A stretch of DNA of 64,000 bases from Pyxicephalus adspersus (lineage: Eukaryota; Chordata; Amphibia; Anura; Pyxicephalidae): NCBI RefSeq assembly GCF_032062135.1, contig NC_092859.1, forward strand, positions 64,353,295 through 64,417,294. The letters run 5' to 3'. Under the pieces are notes generated by a model. The model worked only from the letters and a program-made list of their open reading frames with translations, did no database searches and had not been told where the DNA came from. This document shows, one piece after another, positions 24,101 through 36,744 of this stretch (position 1 is its first letter; each line of letters opens with the position of its first letter). A program made the position numbers and the translations under genes.

Positions 24101-24180
24101 AGGCTCAAAAAGCGTTCTATTACCTAGAAAAGTGGTAGAAATGTGTACTAGTCAGCACTATTCAGCAGCAATAAACTAAT

Positions 24181-24610
24181 TAAAGCGTACCTAAACTCAG
24201 AAATTTCACTTTACATAAAAGGGTAGAAAAACCTTTTAGGTTAGATAAAAATTCTGTTTAAGTTTGCACCGCCCCCTAATTGGCGATCGAGAATGAATGG
24301 GAGCGCAAAGCCTCCCGAGTTGCATGACGGAGTTATCATGGGAGGCATTTTCGATCGCCTAGGCAGAGGTCAGCAAACTTTTTTGGCCATTAGGCCATTT
24401 CAGGGGTAGGCAGGAGCACACTAGGCCAGACTCTCTCGAGTCCCGCTCTAATGGCTCGGGCCCCCACCAGGAACGCCCCCTGAAGGGTAATCCCTATTCC
24501 CTATTTACCCCGGCAACGGAAGTGTTAATGTTTTGTTCCGGCTCCGCTGTCGGTCAGATCAAACTACCGGCTACTATCCCATACTCATGCAGAAGTTTAT
24601 GGGAGTATTT
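24181..24610. repeat. Interspersed repeat plus hAT-like fragment
   Basis: The first part (TTTACATAAAAGG near 24,210, then mirrored CGATCGAGAATG/TTTTCGATCGCC) is a dispersed repeat with inner inverted arms. From 24,368 GAGGTCAGCAAACTTTTTTG, then ACGCCCCCTGAAGGGTAATC resembles the hAT element at 50,789-51,182 (GGGGTCAGCAAACTCCGGCC). No intact ends. Confidence 0.45.
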
Positions 24611-25139
24611 CACAACCACTGTTTAAAACAAAATCTGTCTTGGAATCAGGGGGAAAAAACTATTAGACTGAGGGTAAACTATCTTCTGAGCTTAACAGCT
24701 CAGAAGATTGACACAACAGGCAGGTGGACATGTGCCAAATACTTTTTGTTGGTTATTTGTATTAATATTCCCACTTCACTGGCCTAATAAGTATTACAAA
24801 ACAATCAACCAAGAAGATGTATATAGTTTTACATTTCAAAAGGTGCTTAAATAGTCAATAATAAATTAAATCACTTTTTCCAACCTTTTTTTTGAAGTGC
24901 AGATAATATGCAATCCGAGACACTTAACCCCCAAAAAATGATGTCTGTTTCACCTTTCCAAAACATTAACTAAAACAACAGCTGCATACTATATAGTGGA
25001 GTATATGTTTTTCTAGGTTCAGAATAGCTATGATATGCCAAGGGAAATGAGAAGGAAGAGAAAACAATCAATTGCTGGTTTCATTAAAAAAATGCAACAA
25101 AGTGGTCGATTTCCCACACAATCACAATAGTGAAAAGAC

Positions 25140-27395
25140 ATTATTAATATTATCATTATTATTAAACATGTTTTTTATAGCACCAACATATTACCCAGCG
25201 CTGTACATCAAATAGGGGTTGCAAATGACAGACTAATACAGACAGTGATACAGGAGAGGAGGACCCTGCCCTGAAGAGCTTACAATCTAGTAGATGGGGG
25301 AATTTACACACAACAGGATGGTAACGTGAGAAGGAGTGATGGTTTCAAAAGACAGAAGAAGATGGGTAGGCAAGTTTGAAAAAAATGGGTTTTGAGTGCT
25401 CTTGTAAATGAGCAGAAAGTAGGAGCAAGCCGAACAGGACGAGGAAGACCATTCCAGAGAGTTGGGACAGCTCTAGAGAAGTCTTGTATCTGTGCGTGTG
25501 ATGAGGTTAGGAGTGAGGAAGTCATTAGTCGGTCATTGAAGGAGCGGAGAAAGCGGCTGGGGGAGTACTTTTTTACAGGGTCAGAAATGTAAGTGGGACA
25601 ATAACTGTGCAGGGATTTGAAGGCAAAGCACAGGAGCTTGAATTGATTCTAAGGTTAAATGTAAGCCAGTGTAAAGATCTGCAAAGAGATGCAGCGGAAG
25701 AGGAGCCAGAGGAAAGATCAAGGAGAAGGAGCAGGGAAAAGTTGCTTTGAGACTTAGCTCTGATGAGGTCATTGGCCACTTTAGTAAGGGCTGTTTCAGT
25801 GAAATGGGCAGCTGGAAAGCCAGACTGGAGAGGTCCAAGGAGAGAGTTGGTGCTCAGGTAATCGGTGAGTCTTTTGTAGACAACACGTTCAAGAAGTTTG
25901 GAGACATATGGGAGAAGGGAGATAGGATGGTAGTTAGAGGGTAGGGAGGGGTCCAGTGAGGGTCTCCTTAGGATAGAGAGAATTATGGCATGTTTGAAAG
26001 CTGAGGGGTGTTTACCAGTAGAAAGGGAGAGGTTGAATAGTTTGGTTAGGGCAGGGGCCAGGGTGGAGGAATGAGCACAGAGTAGATCAGAGGGAATTGG
26101 GTCAAGCGGACAGGTAGTAGATGAGATGATGAGAGAAGAGAAGAGACTTCGTCCACAGTACCAGGGTTGAGGGAGGCCAGTGATGATTTACAGGTGGAAG
26201 GGGTGGGTATGGTTGGAGTGGCTCGGTGAGCAGAGACATCATGTCTGATTTTGTCTATTTTATCTCTAAAGTAGGTGGCAATGTCTTGAGCAGAGTAGGA
26301 TGTTGTGGGGGGGAGCAGGTGTGGGGTTTAGGAGGGAGTCAATTGTTGAGAAGAGGTTGCGTGGGTTGGAAGCTTGGGAGGAAATGATTGCAGAGAAATA
26401 ATTTTGCTTCGTGGCAGTGAGCTCTGTGTTAAAGCTTTGTAGCTTGGCTTTGTAATCCATGAAGTCATTGCTGAGGCCAGATATTCTCACTTACGCTCAG
26501 CTGTCTTTTGTAGCTGTTTGGTGTGATTGTTGTGCCAGGGTCGGGGGTTGGCAGGGCGGGGGTAGCGGAAGGTGGCAGGGGCAACTTTATCCAAAGCCAA
26601 GGAAAGAGAGTGGTTTAACACGGTGGCAGCTTCATCTGGGGAGGTGATTTTGGAGAGAGTGGAGGTTAGGGATGCAAGGCAGTTTGAGAAAAAGTTGTGG
26701 TCAAGGTTATGGATATCTCTCTGCCATTGACCAGGTCCGGGATGTGGCAAGGAAGGGCAAGCGTTCGATATGATGAAGGTGATAAGGTTGTGATCAGAAA
26801 GGTGAAATGGTGAGTTGGGGCAGTAGACAACAGCAACAATGAGGGGTAAGGGGCTAAAGAGACGGAAAGAGTGGACTTTAAAAGAGGTGAAAATGAGAGA
26901 GGGTGGGGAAGGTAGGACTCTGTATGTACAGTTAGAGTTAGGTGAGAGAAGGAGACCCACACCACCCCCTACTTTGTTGCCAAGTCTAGGGGTATGTGTA
27001 AAGTGCAGGCCTCCATAGGAGATAGCAGCAGCAGAGGCAGAGTCAGAGGAGGAAAGCCAAGTTTCAGTGGGAGCCAAAAAGATCAGAGATTTAGAAAGGA
27101 GAAGGTTGTGTATGAACGTAAATTTGATGCCAACAGATGGGGCATTTCATAGACTGCCTGAGGGAGGGGGTAAGAACTTAAGGGTAGGGTGAATGGGGAT
27201 GAGGTTAAGAGATGGGAGTGTCTTGCTGAGAGTATATGGAAGGGGGAGGCTGTGTGGGGGACCAGGGTTGGGTGAGATGTCACCAGAGAGTATCAGTAGA
27301 GAAAAAAGGTACAGGAGCACAGACAGAGAAATGAGGAGTGTGAAGAAGCAGAGAGACAATGAGAACACATCATCATATTTATTTTTCAACAAGTA
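25140..27395 (-). pseudogene. L2-type (CR1 superfamily) LINE ORF2, internally deleted
   Basis: The ORF starts near 27,392 with the ILSGDISPNPGP signature of this clade. Endonuclease motifs follow at 27,077-26,490 (TETWLSS, NKVGGGVGLLLSP, VAVVYCPNSPF), then a linker with KQNYFSAIISSQASNPRNLF. Reverse-transcriptase segments are [35 protein letters not shown] and [11 protein letters not shown] near 25,900-25,700. The frame then jumps to the C-terminal [11 protein letters not shown], and TLWNGLPRPVRLAPTFCSF near 25,440. The palm with the F-A-D-D motif is missing, so an internal deletion of several hundred bases is inferred. The 3' UTR (25,140-25,310) contains TATAGCACCAACATATTACC and a GCGCTGTACAT motif shared with the fragments at 7,031, 59,110 and 62,905. 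Not functional. Confidence 0.85.
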
Positions 27396-29239
27396 GTGCT
27401 AGTTTCACCCAAACATTTCATACACATCATGACAAAAAATAATAGACACACAAACGCTGCTTTTTTAAGTAAGAATATTGGACTGTGGTTCCCACAGTGA
27501 CCAATCAGATCCCTTCCCAGCTAAGGTTCATGAAGGACAACAGAAAGCAGACAACAGTGCCATTCTCTTCAGCACCAGGTTTTATAGCGCCCCAAACCAC
27601 AATACACCATAGTGCATGCTTCAGAACAGGTATGGGAGATCAGAAGGCAGCCAAGACCAATGTGATTTCGAGTCATCAGGGGCCTACATTTAGCACTGTG
27701 TCTTGGGCAGCTTCCCATTCTGCCCTACTGCTAAGAAAAGTTGGCAGGCTGTATCAACAAATCTCCATTAGCATTGGGTTTTCCATGAAGTGTGAGAGCT
27801 TGTTCCGTGACTAATTTGTTCGTGTGTCTACAGTAATAAATAATTATGTTGTTAGATATTTGGGAACAGGAGTACAAGACGACTGGTTTATTTTACTATA
27901 AACACACAACCAGTGGGCTGGTTGCAATTTAGTTTACAAAGAATAAAATAGAAAGTACATAAAAGCGTCTTCTGTAAATTCTGTAAAATATAAAGATTTG
28001 TTGTCCTCGCCCTATTATTAGAGTGTCTGTTATTGGTGGGTTAGATATAGGGTAGCCTGACATAACTAGTAATCTGCTTTTGTATGGGACCAGTAGTAGG
28101 CAATGAGTGTAATAAATATTTGTATACACAGAAAAAAAGTGCTATACTTAGCATTCCTGAAAACATCCCAGCACCCAACCAATTGCCCTCAGCCTTGATC
28201 CAGGCAATGGGCTGGATGTTTGGAGAACTTCTGCAGATATCATGGATGTCATTTTGTCATTCAGTGAGTGGTTTGTTTTTTTTAAATATAGGCCAAGCTG
28301 TATTTCCATACAGACTGTACTACGTAATGTCCCTACGTGATTCTGAGTAAAAAACCTATGATCGTACCTATTTTGTAGTCTATCATGAGTAGGAAAAGGG
28401 AACAGTCAATATATTCATTGACAACTGACCACTTCTGTACATGCTAGACAAATCCAGTCTCAGCGATCATAAAAAAAAAAAAAAAAAAAAAAAAAAAGAT
28501 CTAAAATAACAAAAACTGCTACTGTAAATTGTATGTCATAACAATGATAGTTTGTCTTTCAAGTCAGCTTGTTCCCCAGCAATTCTTGAGTGAGGTTTTC
28601 TTCTATTATATAACAACATTTTAGGCCAGAGATCACGATGCAGTAAAAACAGCAGCTGTCAGTAGATGACCATATTTACTTTTCATTTTTCTGTAGAAAA
28701 GACTACACCCAGCTTGCAAAATGTGCTGTTTTTATACCATACAGGTATACAAAACTGTGTGACAACTGTGCTAAACAGGGCGTGAGTGTTGAGATGTGTT
28801 TTATAGATACAGCAGCCCTAGGGAATGACAACAGCAAAGCTAATGTGTGACTAGGGACAAACAAACTGCACCAGAGTAATACAGTCTACAATACATTTCC
28901 TACTACTTTCTAACTGACAAGGCCCAACTCCAAAAAGTCATCAGCCCTAACTCTGCTAATCAGCAATTCAAAACTTTTCTGTGCCTTCCACAGACCTAGT
29001 CAAAAGGAATATATTTTGTATAATAATATTTTTTTTATATTTAAAGTGTATCTTTTGACCAAACTGTTTTTTGGGTGGTTAAATGTTGCAATCAACTCAT
29101 CAAAATGTTATGTTATTCTGTCCATAGCTACAAACATGACTAACTAGGTATACTAAAGTAAAAAATTGTTCCGATGAACACAAACACCTTGGTATTCACA
29201 GAAGGGGCATTTTCCTTCACTGAGGGGAAAGAGATGCTG

Positions 29240-29450
29240 ATCTCATGCAAGCGCAGTGGGATCGGCTCTTTTTTTTCCCACTTTACAGTGGGCTAGGTCA
29301 CCCAAACTCGCAGGTCTGAAAGCGGAGGTGCGTCACCTTTATTTTTTTTTCCACCCGGACAGTGCGGGACCAGATTGAGGAAAGGTCCGGGGTGATTGAG
29401 GGATCTGCAGCATTAAAGGTAAATGTGATTTTATTTTTCAATTTAGTTCT
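29240..29450. repeat. Interspersed repeat (GCTGATCTCA...GGGATCGGCTC)
   Basis: Segment with GAGATGCTGATCTCATGCA and GGGATCGGCTCTTTTTTTTC; a similar block occurs at 59,725-59,765 (GTGCTGATCTCACTGTGCAT, TTTGAGATCGGCTTTTCCCC). Family not identified. Confidence 0.4.
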
Positions 29451-29456
29451 GCTTTA

Positions 29457-29739
29457 CCACCCCTAGCGGTAATCCCGGGGTAGCTTTAACCTAAAAAAAA
29501 AACCCCCCACTTACCTTGCTCCATTGTCGTCCCCCGTCGTCCTGCTGGTCCCCGCAGGTCCTGGGACACGTCCTGCTCCTCTGATCTTCAGCCGCACAAT
29601 GCAGAGACGATCCTCCAGGGTTTCCTGGTGACATTGGTGCATGCAACGGTGCGGGCGGGCGGATCGGCGGGACATTTAAATAATTTTGTATTGGATTCAA
29701 TACAAAATAGCTGTATTGAGTCCAGAAGAAATTTTCATA

Positions 29740-29778
<39 letters not shown>

Positions 29779-30010
29779 TACTGTACACATACATTGTTTA
29801 TTTTATTTATTTTTTAACAGATTTGTGTTTCTGTCTGTCTATCTGTGTTTTTTTATTTAAAGTTTATTATTAAACTTGTTAAATATTGGACATATTTCAG
29901 TGAGTTATGCCTATAAGAATTACAGCCTACAATGTAAAATAAATTTCCATGGAAAAAATATACTATGCTTTTTGCATGGAAATTTGGACGTAATTGGAAT
30001 GCTAGGGAGG
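29457..30010. mobile_element. piggyBac-like nonautonomous element
   Basis: Left end CCACCCCTAGCGGTAATCCC; right end ATTGGAATGCTAGGGAGG followed by TTAA at 30,011-30,014. At the left flank the TTAA has decayed to TTTA. Contains the family's TTTTGTATTGGATTCAATAC block and an (AT)n microsatellite (29,743-29,776). No transposase. Confidence 0.65.
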
Positions 30011-31889
30011 TTAAGCATTCTCAAACTTGTGTTTTATGTCAGTAAAGGTAAACACCGGAGGAACCTGGTCGAAAAAGTGTATTTTTATTTTTTATACCCT
30101 AAATTTATTTTTCAGGATGGCTGACATTATTCTCCACTGTATACAGTTTTTTTTAACCTAATCACTTTTTTGTCAACCTGTTGCAAAGTTTCTAAGGATT
30201 GAATTCTCAAAAACAAAAAAATTTTTTGTTGAAGGACAACACTCCTTTGCAGCTAGTAAGAATATTCTCTGTTATCTGTTTGAGCTCCTTCAGTTGTCTA
30301 CATTTGCATTGCATACATTTGTAAACATATGTGAGCATACAGTTTGCAAACATATTTGAGGTGACACTGCCATGCCAAGGCACCCCTGAGTACCTATTAC
30401 TTGCAGAGAAATATAGTTAATTTAAATGCAGCAAAAATAAGAGGGGGGGATACGTTTCTGCTCTGACTCTTCAATAGCGTGTAAAGATATGGGGAGAACA
30501 TGAAAAGAAGCCCATACTGCTCGTTGGAACAAATGTCCCTGTTTTGTTTGCTATTTGCAGAGGTTCCTTGGCATGGCTAGCTCCACACACACAAATATAT
30601 ATGTATGTTTTTTTTTTAGGGAGTGTGTTATCACACTAGCTTTAGATCTGTCAAGAACTGCATATAGACACAATCTTATATCAGGCAAAGCCACAAATGT
30701 TCTAATAATTCTCAACAGGTTCTAATACATTTATTTTCTATCATGCCTAACTTAAAAAAAAAAATTCTGGTTTAAATGTTCGCAAACATAAGGCACAACA
30801 CAATGTCATTCAAGTCACTGCTCGCTCCTCTAGGACACAATTTGTTCATCGTTTTCTAATTGCAAAGACATCATTCAACAGCCCCAAATACCAGTTAGCT
30901 CAAAATAAACACGTTTTGTGAATAGTCTGCAGAACAACGAAATAGGCCTAACTTTTTCCATGGCCTACAGTCAGGTAGTGCATCAATAGATCTGGATATA
31001 ATAAAAAAGGATTCATTTACTTCCTTTATGGAAACCCATGCACAGGCAAAAGTGAGGGGAGTAATCACTGCGAAAACCTGAGGCACATGTATGAACTTTC
31101 ATTTGTACTGTCAGGAGGCACACTAGATAATAGGACAGGCAAAGGTTTAGCACACCTCTGTAGGACTTCAGTTAAAATAAAGCAGTGCTTTGCATGAGAA
31201 GCAAGATTTTACAGTACTGCACATTACTGTAATACTCTCCTGGCTTATACGTCACCTGACATTTCATATGTGCTGAAAGTACAGCTTCATTACAGCAACG
31301 CTTGGTTGTCATAGTGAAGCAGTAGAAGGAAGTAGATATGCATGAAGTGTCTTGCATCAAGGTCATATATTTGTCTAGTTAGGGTATTTTAGATCAGTTT
31401 TTTAGTATTCATTGGTTATCTGCTCAGGAATTAGGTTGATAGTTCAGCTAAGGATGGTTAAACCTTCCTCCAAGGGGGCTACACCCTAAATAAATAAAAC
31501 CCCAAATGAGTGAACAATGATTTTAAATTAACAAGTGATTGACTTGAAAATTTATGTATGGTGAAAAACTATTTTTTTAAGTTTTGAAAGTTATTTTTGT
31601 ATGATCAATGTAACATTGTTCAAATTGCATTGGTCAACTTTACCGTCACTTCCTGTCTCAGAGACAGACACATAAAAGCTTTTATGTAAAGCAGACAACC
31701 AATGGATGAGTTAAAAAAAAGAAGATTCACTTAATTAAGATTCATTTATTAGGGATTGCTCTTTATTCACATGTCTACGTTTTAGGTAGCACAGCCTGAA
31801 GGATGCGATTATCTGTACCTATATAGGATCCTGCATTCTACTATGGTAATTAGGTCCCTAGCCATACGGTAAATCACAGCTATATAATA

Positions 31890-32295
31890 TAAGGTATATA
31901 TTAAAATGGAAATTTATTCAAGAATTACAATAAAATAAATCTCATAAAAGCATTACATTGGTCTTGATTACTCCACCATGGTTAGTACAAATACATAGGC
32001 ATTGAAATTTGGAGACGTTTCACATAATGAAGTCTGCTTCATTAGAAACAACTTGCCTTAAACAGCATAATAAATCAAAATTTAACATAATATAATAATG
32101 TACATCAATTCTAAATAACCTTAGAGATTTTTCTCACATTCACCTTTTGGTTAGAGTGGCTCCCTGGTGGAAGGTACCTATGTCAAGCAGGCGGTTCTCA
32201 ATCAAGTGTTGCAAACCACTGGATATTGCAGTGTAAATAGGAAAAATATATAAATTGTGATAATAATATTGCCAAATGGTTATCATGTAATCAGT
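31890..32295 (-). repeat. 410-bp repeat, copy B (inverted partner of 38,425-38,845)
   Basis: Reverse-complement of this segment aligns along nearly its whole length with 38,425-38,845, sharing for example CAACACTTGATTGAGAACCG and GGTACCTTCCACCAGGGAGC and ending in TTCTTGAATAAATTT. At 32,011-32,050 the minus strand has a hammerhead-like GAAAC but a mutated CTAATGA core. Interpretation as a Penelope-like element's terminal repeat is inference. Confidence 0.6.
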
Positions 32296-32365
32296 GTTCT
32301 CCCCAGAAATTTTTTACCACCCAGAAAGCCGGGTGGTGGGAAGCTGTAGCTGGGTGGTCAAAAAG
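32292..32365. repeat. Dispersed GGGTGGT-type repeat end
   Basis: GTGTTCTCCCCAGAAATTTT then a pair of mirrored CACCCAGAAAGCC/GGGTGGTGGG motifs. It abuts the 410-bp repeat, so one probably interrupted the other. Confidence 0.35.
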
Positions 32366-32640
32366 GAGGTGTGGCAAAAACATGGCAAATTTAATGCACC
32401 GAGTTGTTTATGCCAAGGGTATTCAGTAACCTCTTATTGTTTCAGTGTTCTACCTTCTCCCTATAATTTGTTCCAACTTTGTAATGCCTGCCCTGTTAGT
32501 ATATCCACTTTTTCCATTCTATGTATTTTGCCACAACTGTCCTATGCCATGTATCGTGACCCAACTTCCTAGTGTTCTAAGTTTTAAGAGTGTATTCCTT
32601 TGTAGTAGTGTAATAGTATAATGAATGTGGTGTAACAAGT

Positions 32641-32838
32641 TAGGCTTAGTTCATATTAGCAGCAAAAACATTTACCCCTTCTGAGTGACTTCTGGCAACT
32701 GCTAGGCACCTAGAATTGGTAACAGGCGGTAAGTGTGGGCCTTTTTAAGAGCTAGCAGTTTTTTTAAGCATCAGTGGTTCCTGGCATGAGGAATGGACAA
32801 ATGTAACCTTACTGCCGGTGTGAATTCAGCCTAACTTC
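32641..32838. mobile_element. Palindromic-ended MITE (GTTAGGCT...AGCCTAAC)
   Basis: Starts GTTAGGCTTAGTTCATATTA and ends GGTGTGAATTCAGCCTAAC, inverted repeats with few mismatches. A related 'CCAGCCTAAAG' end occurs at 51,550. No coding capacity. Confidence 0.5.
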
Positions 32839-32864
32839 AGATGTGCTGCTGAGGCTATATTTAG

Positions 32865-33250
32865 TTAAAAGTGAACATTTGTAAAAACATTTTTTTTTTT
32901 TTTTTTACTTGATCCTTTCACAAAATTAGCCCAGTGGGCCCACGCTGGCTCAGCTTCCACCTTTTCTCTGATGCTCACTTGTACGACCAGTGCTGCCTTG
33001 CACTGCGCATGCATGAGATTGAACACTTTTTTTTTTTTTACATTATAAGAAAGCCTCTGAAGGTGCATGCACAGAAAGAGTAGTGCAGAGCCTCTTGGGA
33101 TATGTGACACAAATATCCCAGGAGGCTGCGGATTTCCACTTTGGTCTTTACCAAAATGGAAGTAAAGACTGAAGGGGAGAGGTCCTCCCCAAAAAAAAAG
33201 TGTAAAAAAAAAACAAAAAAAACAAAAAAAAAAAAAAAACACATTTCTCT
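32865..33250. repeat. Interspersed repeat with internal hairpin and poly-A/T tracts
   Basis: Homopolymer tracts at 32,890-32,907, 33,029-33,040 and 33,189-33,240 bracket a segment with a strong hairpin at 33,089-33,123 (CCTCTTGGGATAT paired with ATATCCCAGGAGG). Open frames here are lysine/phenylalanine-rich artefacts of the tracts. Confidence 0.4.
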
Positions 33251-33399
33251 ATTGTATAACAGAAAAAAGTCACTCTTTAATAATGTTAAAAATGTGGTGA
33301 TGTTTTAAAAGCATCATGCATGGGATATCAGATGGGGATAAGACAGCCAGTGACCCCCTCTCATCACTGCCCATATTCTTTAAAAAAAAAAAAACACTG

Positions 33400-34460
33400 T
33401 CTGTGAAGTTTATCCACAGTGTGTAATGATTGTGAGTGAGTGTGTCATTGGCAGCGCAGTGTGATAGCTGTGCGAATGTAAAAGCTACATGTCATATTCT
33501 GCAACTTAACAACTCGCTGTGTTCAAACCTTCTTATCTCCTAAACCGTTGGTTGTATTAACTTGAAATCTTTAAGGTACACGTGGAGGCATAGGAAACTG
33601 AAACTTTAGGTGCAAGTGGGGGACACCTGTGGCTAAACCTTTCTAAAATGTAATTACTATGGCATTACGAGAATATAATTCTTCACGTAGCAAAATGTTC
33701 TGCCTGCTCTGTTACACATATCTGTCTGCATCTCTACCTCAAACCCCAATTTCTCTAGAATTAAGAGGTGCAGGGAAACAAAAATATAGGTGGAAGTGGG
33801 AGACAGTTGTGGCTATCACCTTTCATCACCACGGCATCATTACATTAAAAAAAACTGTCCTTTAAAATGCACTTCTTTGTTACACGACTAACTTTCCAGT
33901 ACCTCAACCCCATTAAATTTTAGTGGGCAGAGTTTATGTTTTAATGATGCCATAGTGATGAAGTTTTAGGGGATGGTAACCACAGATGTTCCCCACTTGT
34001 ACTTTTTTAATTTATTTTGGTTTCTTAAACCTCCCTATTCCAGGGAAATTGAAGTTTAAAATGTTAGTTAAGTGGACAGGAATGTGTAGCAGGGCAGCGA
34101 AGCCCATTTTTATGGGCACAGTGTTTTATGTCCTAATGATGTTGTAGTAATGAGATTGTAAGGGGAGAATGTGCCCGCCAACTGCACCAATATTTTCAGT
34201 TTTGTACCACCCCACCTCAGAGAAATTGGGGTTCAAAGAAGCGAAGCAGACAGTAGTTTCATAGGTAGGTATATATTTAGGGGCCCCACCCCTATCGCAT
34301 TTTAAATTTAAGACTCTTGTTTGCACTTTCCCCTGAAACAGCAACCCCAAAGTTCAATTTTCATAACTTTTTACATTTGTAACCCCATATCTTGAAATTC
34401 GTTAAAGCTGGGGGGCTGAAATTGTAGTAACTAGTATCTATTAGGGTCCCCTGTGCACCC
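33400..34460. repeat. Degenerate reiterated unit, both orientations
   Basis: A motif of the kind AATGATGCCATAGTGATGAA, followed by GGGGGATGGTAGCCACA and a CCCCCAC box, recurs about five times: forward-like copies near 33,600 and 33,795, inverted copies near 33,940 and 34,130, and a separate copy at 60,295-60,350. Spacing is irregular (roughly 150-200 bp). I do not recognise the family. Confidence 0.4.
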
Positions 34461-34496
34461 TGAAAAATACAAGTCATTGTGATATACAGTTTAGGA

Positions 34497-34770
34497 CAGG
34501 GGTCGGCAAACCTTTATGGCTACTAGTTCCGACTCTGAGTTCCGCCATAATGGCTCAGCCCACCACCAAGGAACGCCCCTTGAAGTGATATCCCTCTCCT
34601 CTGTATGCATTGTGGAGGAGAGGGATATACATTCAGGGAGCGTTCCCTATCTACCGTGGCACTGGCCAGCCGCGGTAAATAGAGGAGCCACAGCAAGGAG
34701 GCAGCACCAAAGCTCCGGTAGTTCCTAACGCCTCCTGGCTGATCCGGCCGTCAACCCCGCCGGCAAATAA
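34497..34770. mobile_element. hAT-like fragment (CAGGGGTCGGCAAAC end)
   Basis: Begins CAGGGGTCGGCAAACC, the canonical end of a widespread hAT family, and continues with AACGCCCCTTGAAGTGATAT as in 50,789-51,182. The right end is not found, so it is truncated near 34,770. Confidence 0.55.
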
Positions 34771-34844
34771 AATAACATTTTTAGTTTTTCCCCCTTTTCC
34801 TCTCCCTAAACCCCTCCTCTTCATCTCCTTTGACTTCTGTTCCT

Positions 34845-36330
34845 CTTGGGAATGTTATACTAGAGATAAGGCTTATAGCTGAGCATTTCATTGAGGCCCA
34901 GGGACAATTTGCCCTCAATTCACAAATCTATTTAGTCTACCTTTTTAATCATTCCTCATCTAAATCACCTCCCCTGGAATTAGAATGAACACATTTTAAG
35001 GCCAAAAATCTTATTTCATTTTCATCAAAGTTGTGATTTACCCCCAAGTGATAACTAAGGTGGTTACAATGCTGCCACTTTAAATATTATAAACATGCTC
35101 ATATATACGTTTCAGTAGTCAAGGTTTTGTCTTTCTGACGTAAAATGGACCACAACTACAGAATGCTAGATTGATGACTCCTATAGTTTTACATGTAGTT
35201 TTCACTTTTAGTTTAGGTCTAACTGGGATAAGGACTTGAAAAGTATCTTTTTGGGAATAAATCCACTTACACTGTCCACAAAATCCGCATGCAAAAGTAC
35301 CAATTTCTGTGTCTACTTTTACTGATTTTTTATCATTGTAAAATGGCTCTGCACCAGTTTATCCTTTAGTGAAGGTGGTTTTCTGTATATAAAGTTCGGA
35401 TGGGGGCCCACAGATTTACTTATATGTGGATCTGAAGAGAGGCTAGGCCAATATTGTTTACAAATTTTCACCAAGTCCTGGTGTTGAGATGAGTATTTGG
35501 TAATAATTCGAACTTTATCTTGTTGTTTTGTAGATGGTTTCTTTTTGTAGATTAAATCTAACTGTGACTGTCCTTTTTCTTTCTTGTAGGCCTGCTTGAG
35601 GATACTTTTACTGTATCCTCTCTCAGATAATCTTTTACATGGATCACTAGATGCTTTCTCAAATTCAACATCATTAGAACAGTTCCTTTTTATCCGCAAA
35701 TATGGTATGCTGTTCTTTAAGGAAATCGGATGCGCACTTCTAGCTTCCAGAACGGTATTACCCGTCGTTGCTTTTCTTTTTAGAATCAAGAAATGCGATT
35801 GCTGTAGCACTATATTGCATGATAAATTTAAGATTAAACCAATTAATTTGCAATTTTTCAAAAAAATTGGACAGCAATGTAAACACACAACAAAATGAGG
35901 CGCATGTACACAGGCGAGAACTTATCGGCAAAGACCTCCTTTTCCCATCCCCCCAGGTACAGGTTTGCACAGATGGGGGCACACTTGGTCCCCATTGCAA
36001 CCCCCTGTACTTGAAAGTAGGTTTAACCATTTAAAACAAATGTGTTAAGGGTGAGTATGTACTGTAACAAAGAAAGCACAAATTCATTTGTACGTTGAAG
36101 GTCCTTGCTAGTTTCAGATAGCCAATCTCTTACAATGTGTAAGCCTAGATCATGAGGAATACTAGAGTATAACGCCTCAATGTCTATGGCTACCAACAAA
36201 GCATCTGGTGATACCACTACATCTTCTAACATTTTCAGAATATCCAAAGTGTCCTGTAAATAGACGGTAGTCCAAAAACAAAAGGTCTCAAATTCAGTGT
36301 TTTTTTATCCAAACAGCTGTTCTGTTATGT
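34845..36330 (-). pseudogene. Penelope-like element: reverse transcriptase and GIY-YIG endonuclease fragment
   Basis: Penelope-like elements encode a telomerase-related reverse transcriptase joined to a GIY-YIG nuclease. Minus-strand motifs in order: LRPFVFGLPSIY and YLQDTLDILKMLEDVV; LLVAIDIEALYSSIPHDLGL (palm, first aspartate); YRGLQWG and VQTCTWG, the decayed VQGVAMGT...A-L-YLG region; LEARSAHPISLKNSIPYLRI; RNCSNDVEFEKASSDPCKRL; ERGYSKSILKQAYKK; DPHISKSVGPHPNFIYRKP (thumb and linker); GTFACGFCGQCKW cysteine motif; GVINLAFCSCGPFYVRKTKP, the decayed GIY-YIG block; then RGGDLDEE and LGLNEMLSY at the C-terminus. The 5' part of the RT is missing (begins near 36,330). Several frameshifts; the palm's second aspartate region is not recoverable. 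Dead copy. Confidence 0.85.
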
Positions 36331-36744
36331 GAGAGCTGCGGCCAATCTCCTGGGATTGATCCCTCCATGTCCACGCCCCCTCAATGTTTTACACTAAGCC
36401 TATATGAATTTGCAGTTACACACCCACGTAAGCGGCATTTGACACAGGAAGCGGATCCCCAGAAGAATGAGGAATCTCCCACCACATGAGGGACGCCATT
36501 CTACACATGGCCCCATAAATAGAGGAAGTTTTGTGGACAGAGGAACCTAAGATTGCCATTGAATAATTATGCCACAATAGGAACAGGATTCTTAGTAGTG
36601 GAGGATTGCTTCTATCCCTTGTATGGTGAGATTTATAATTGGGATAGCATAACTGATATCACTCTGGGGAGGGAGCGGGGTTGTAAATAGGATTTTTTAT
36701 ACCTTTTAGAATATCCAGACTAAACATTATTAGTCTGATTAATC

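Noticed and set aside
26459..26647. Plus-strand frames in 25.3-27.4 kb
   Set aside because: Opposite strand of the L2-type LINE, whose minus-strand frames have the recognisable motifs.
32865..33244. Phenylalanine-rich minus-strand frames
   Set aside because: Produced by poly-A tracts in an interspersed repeat.
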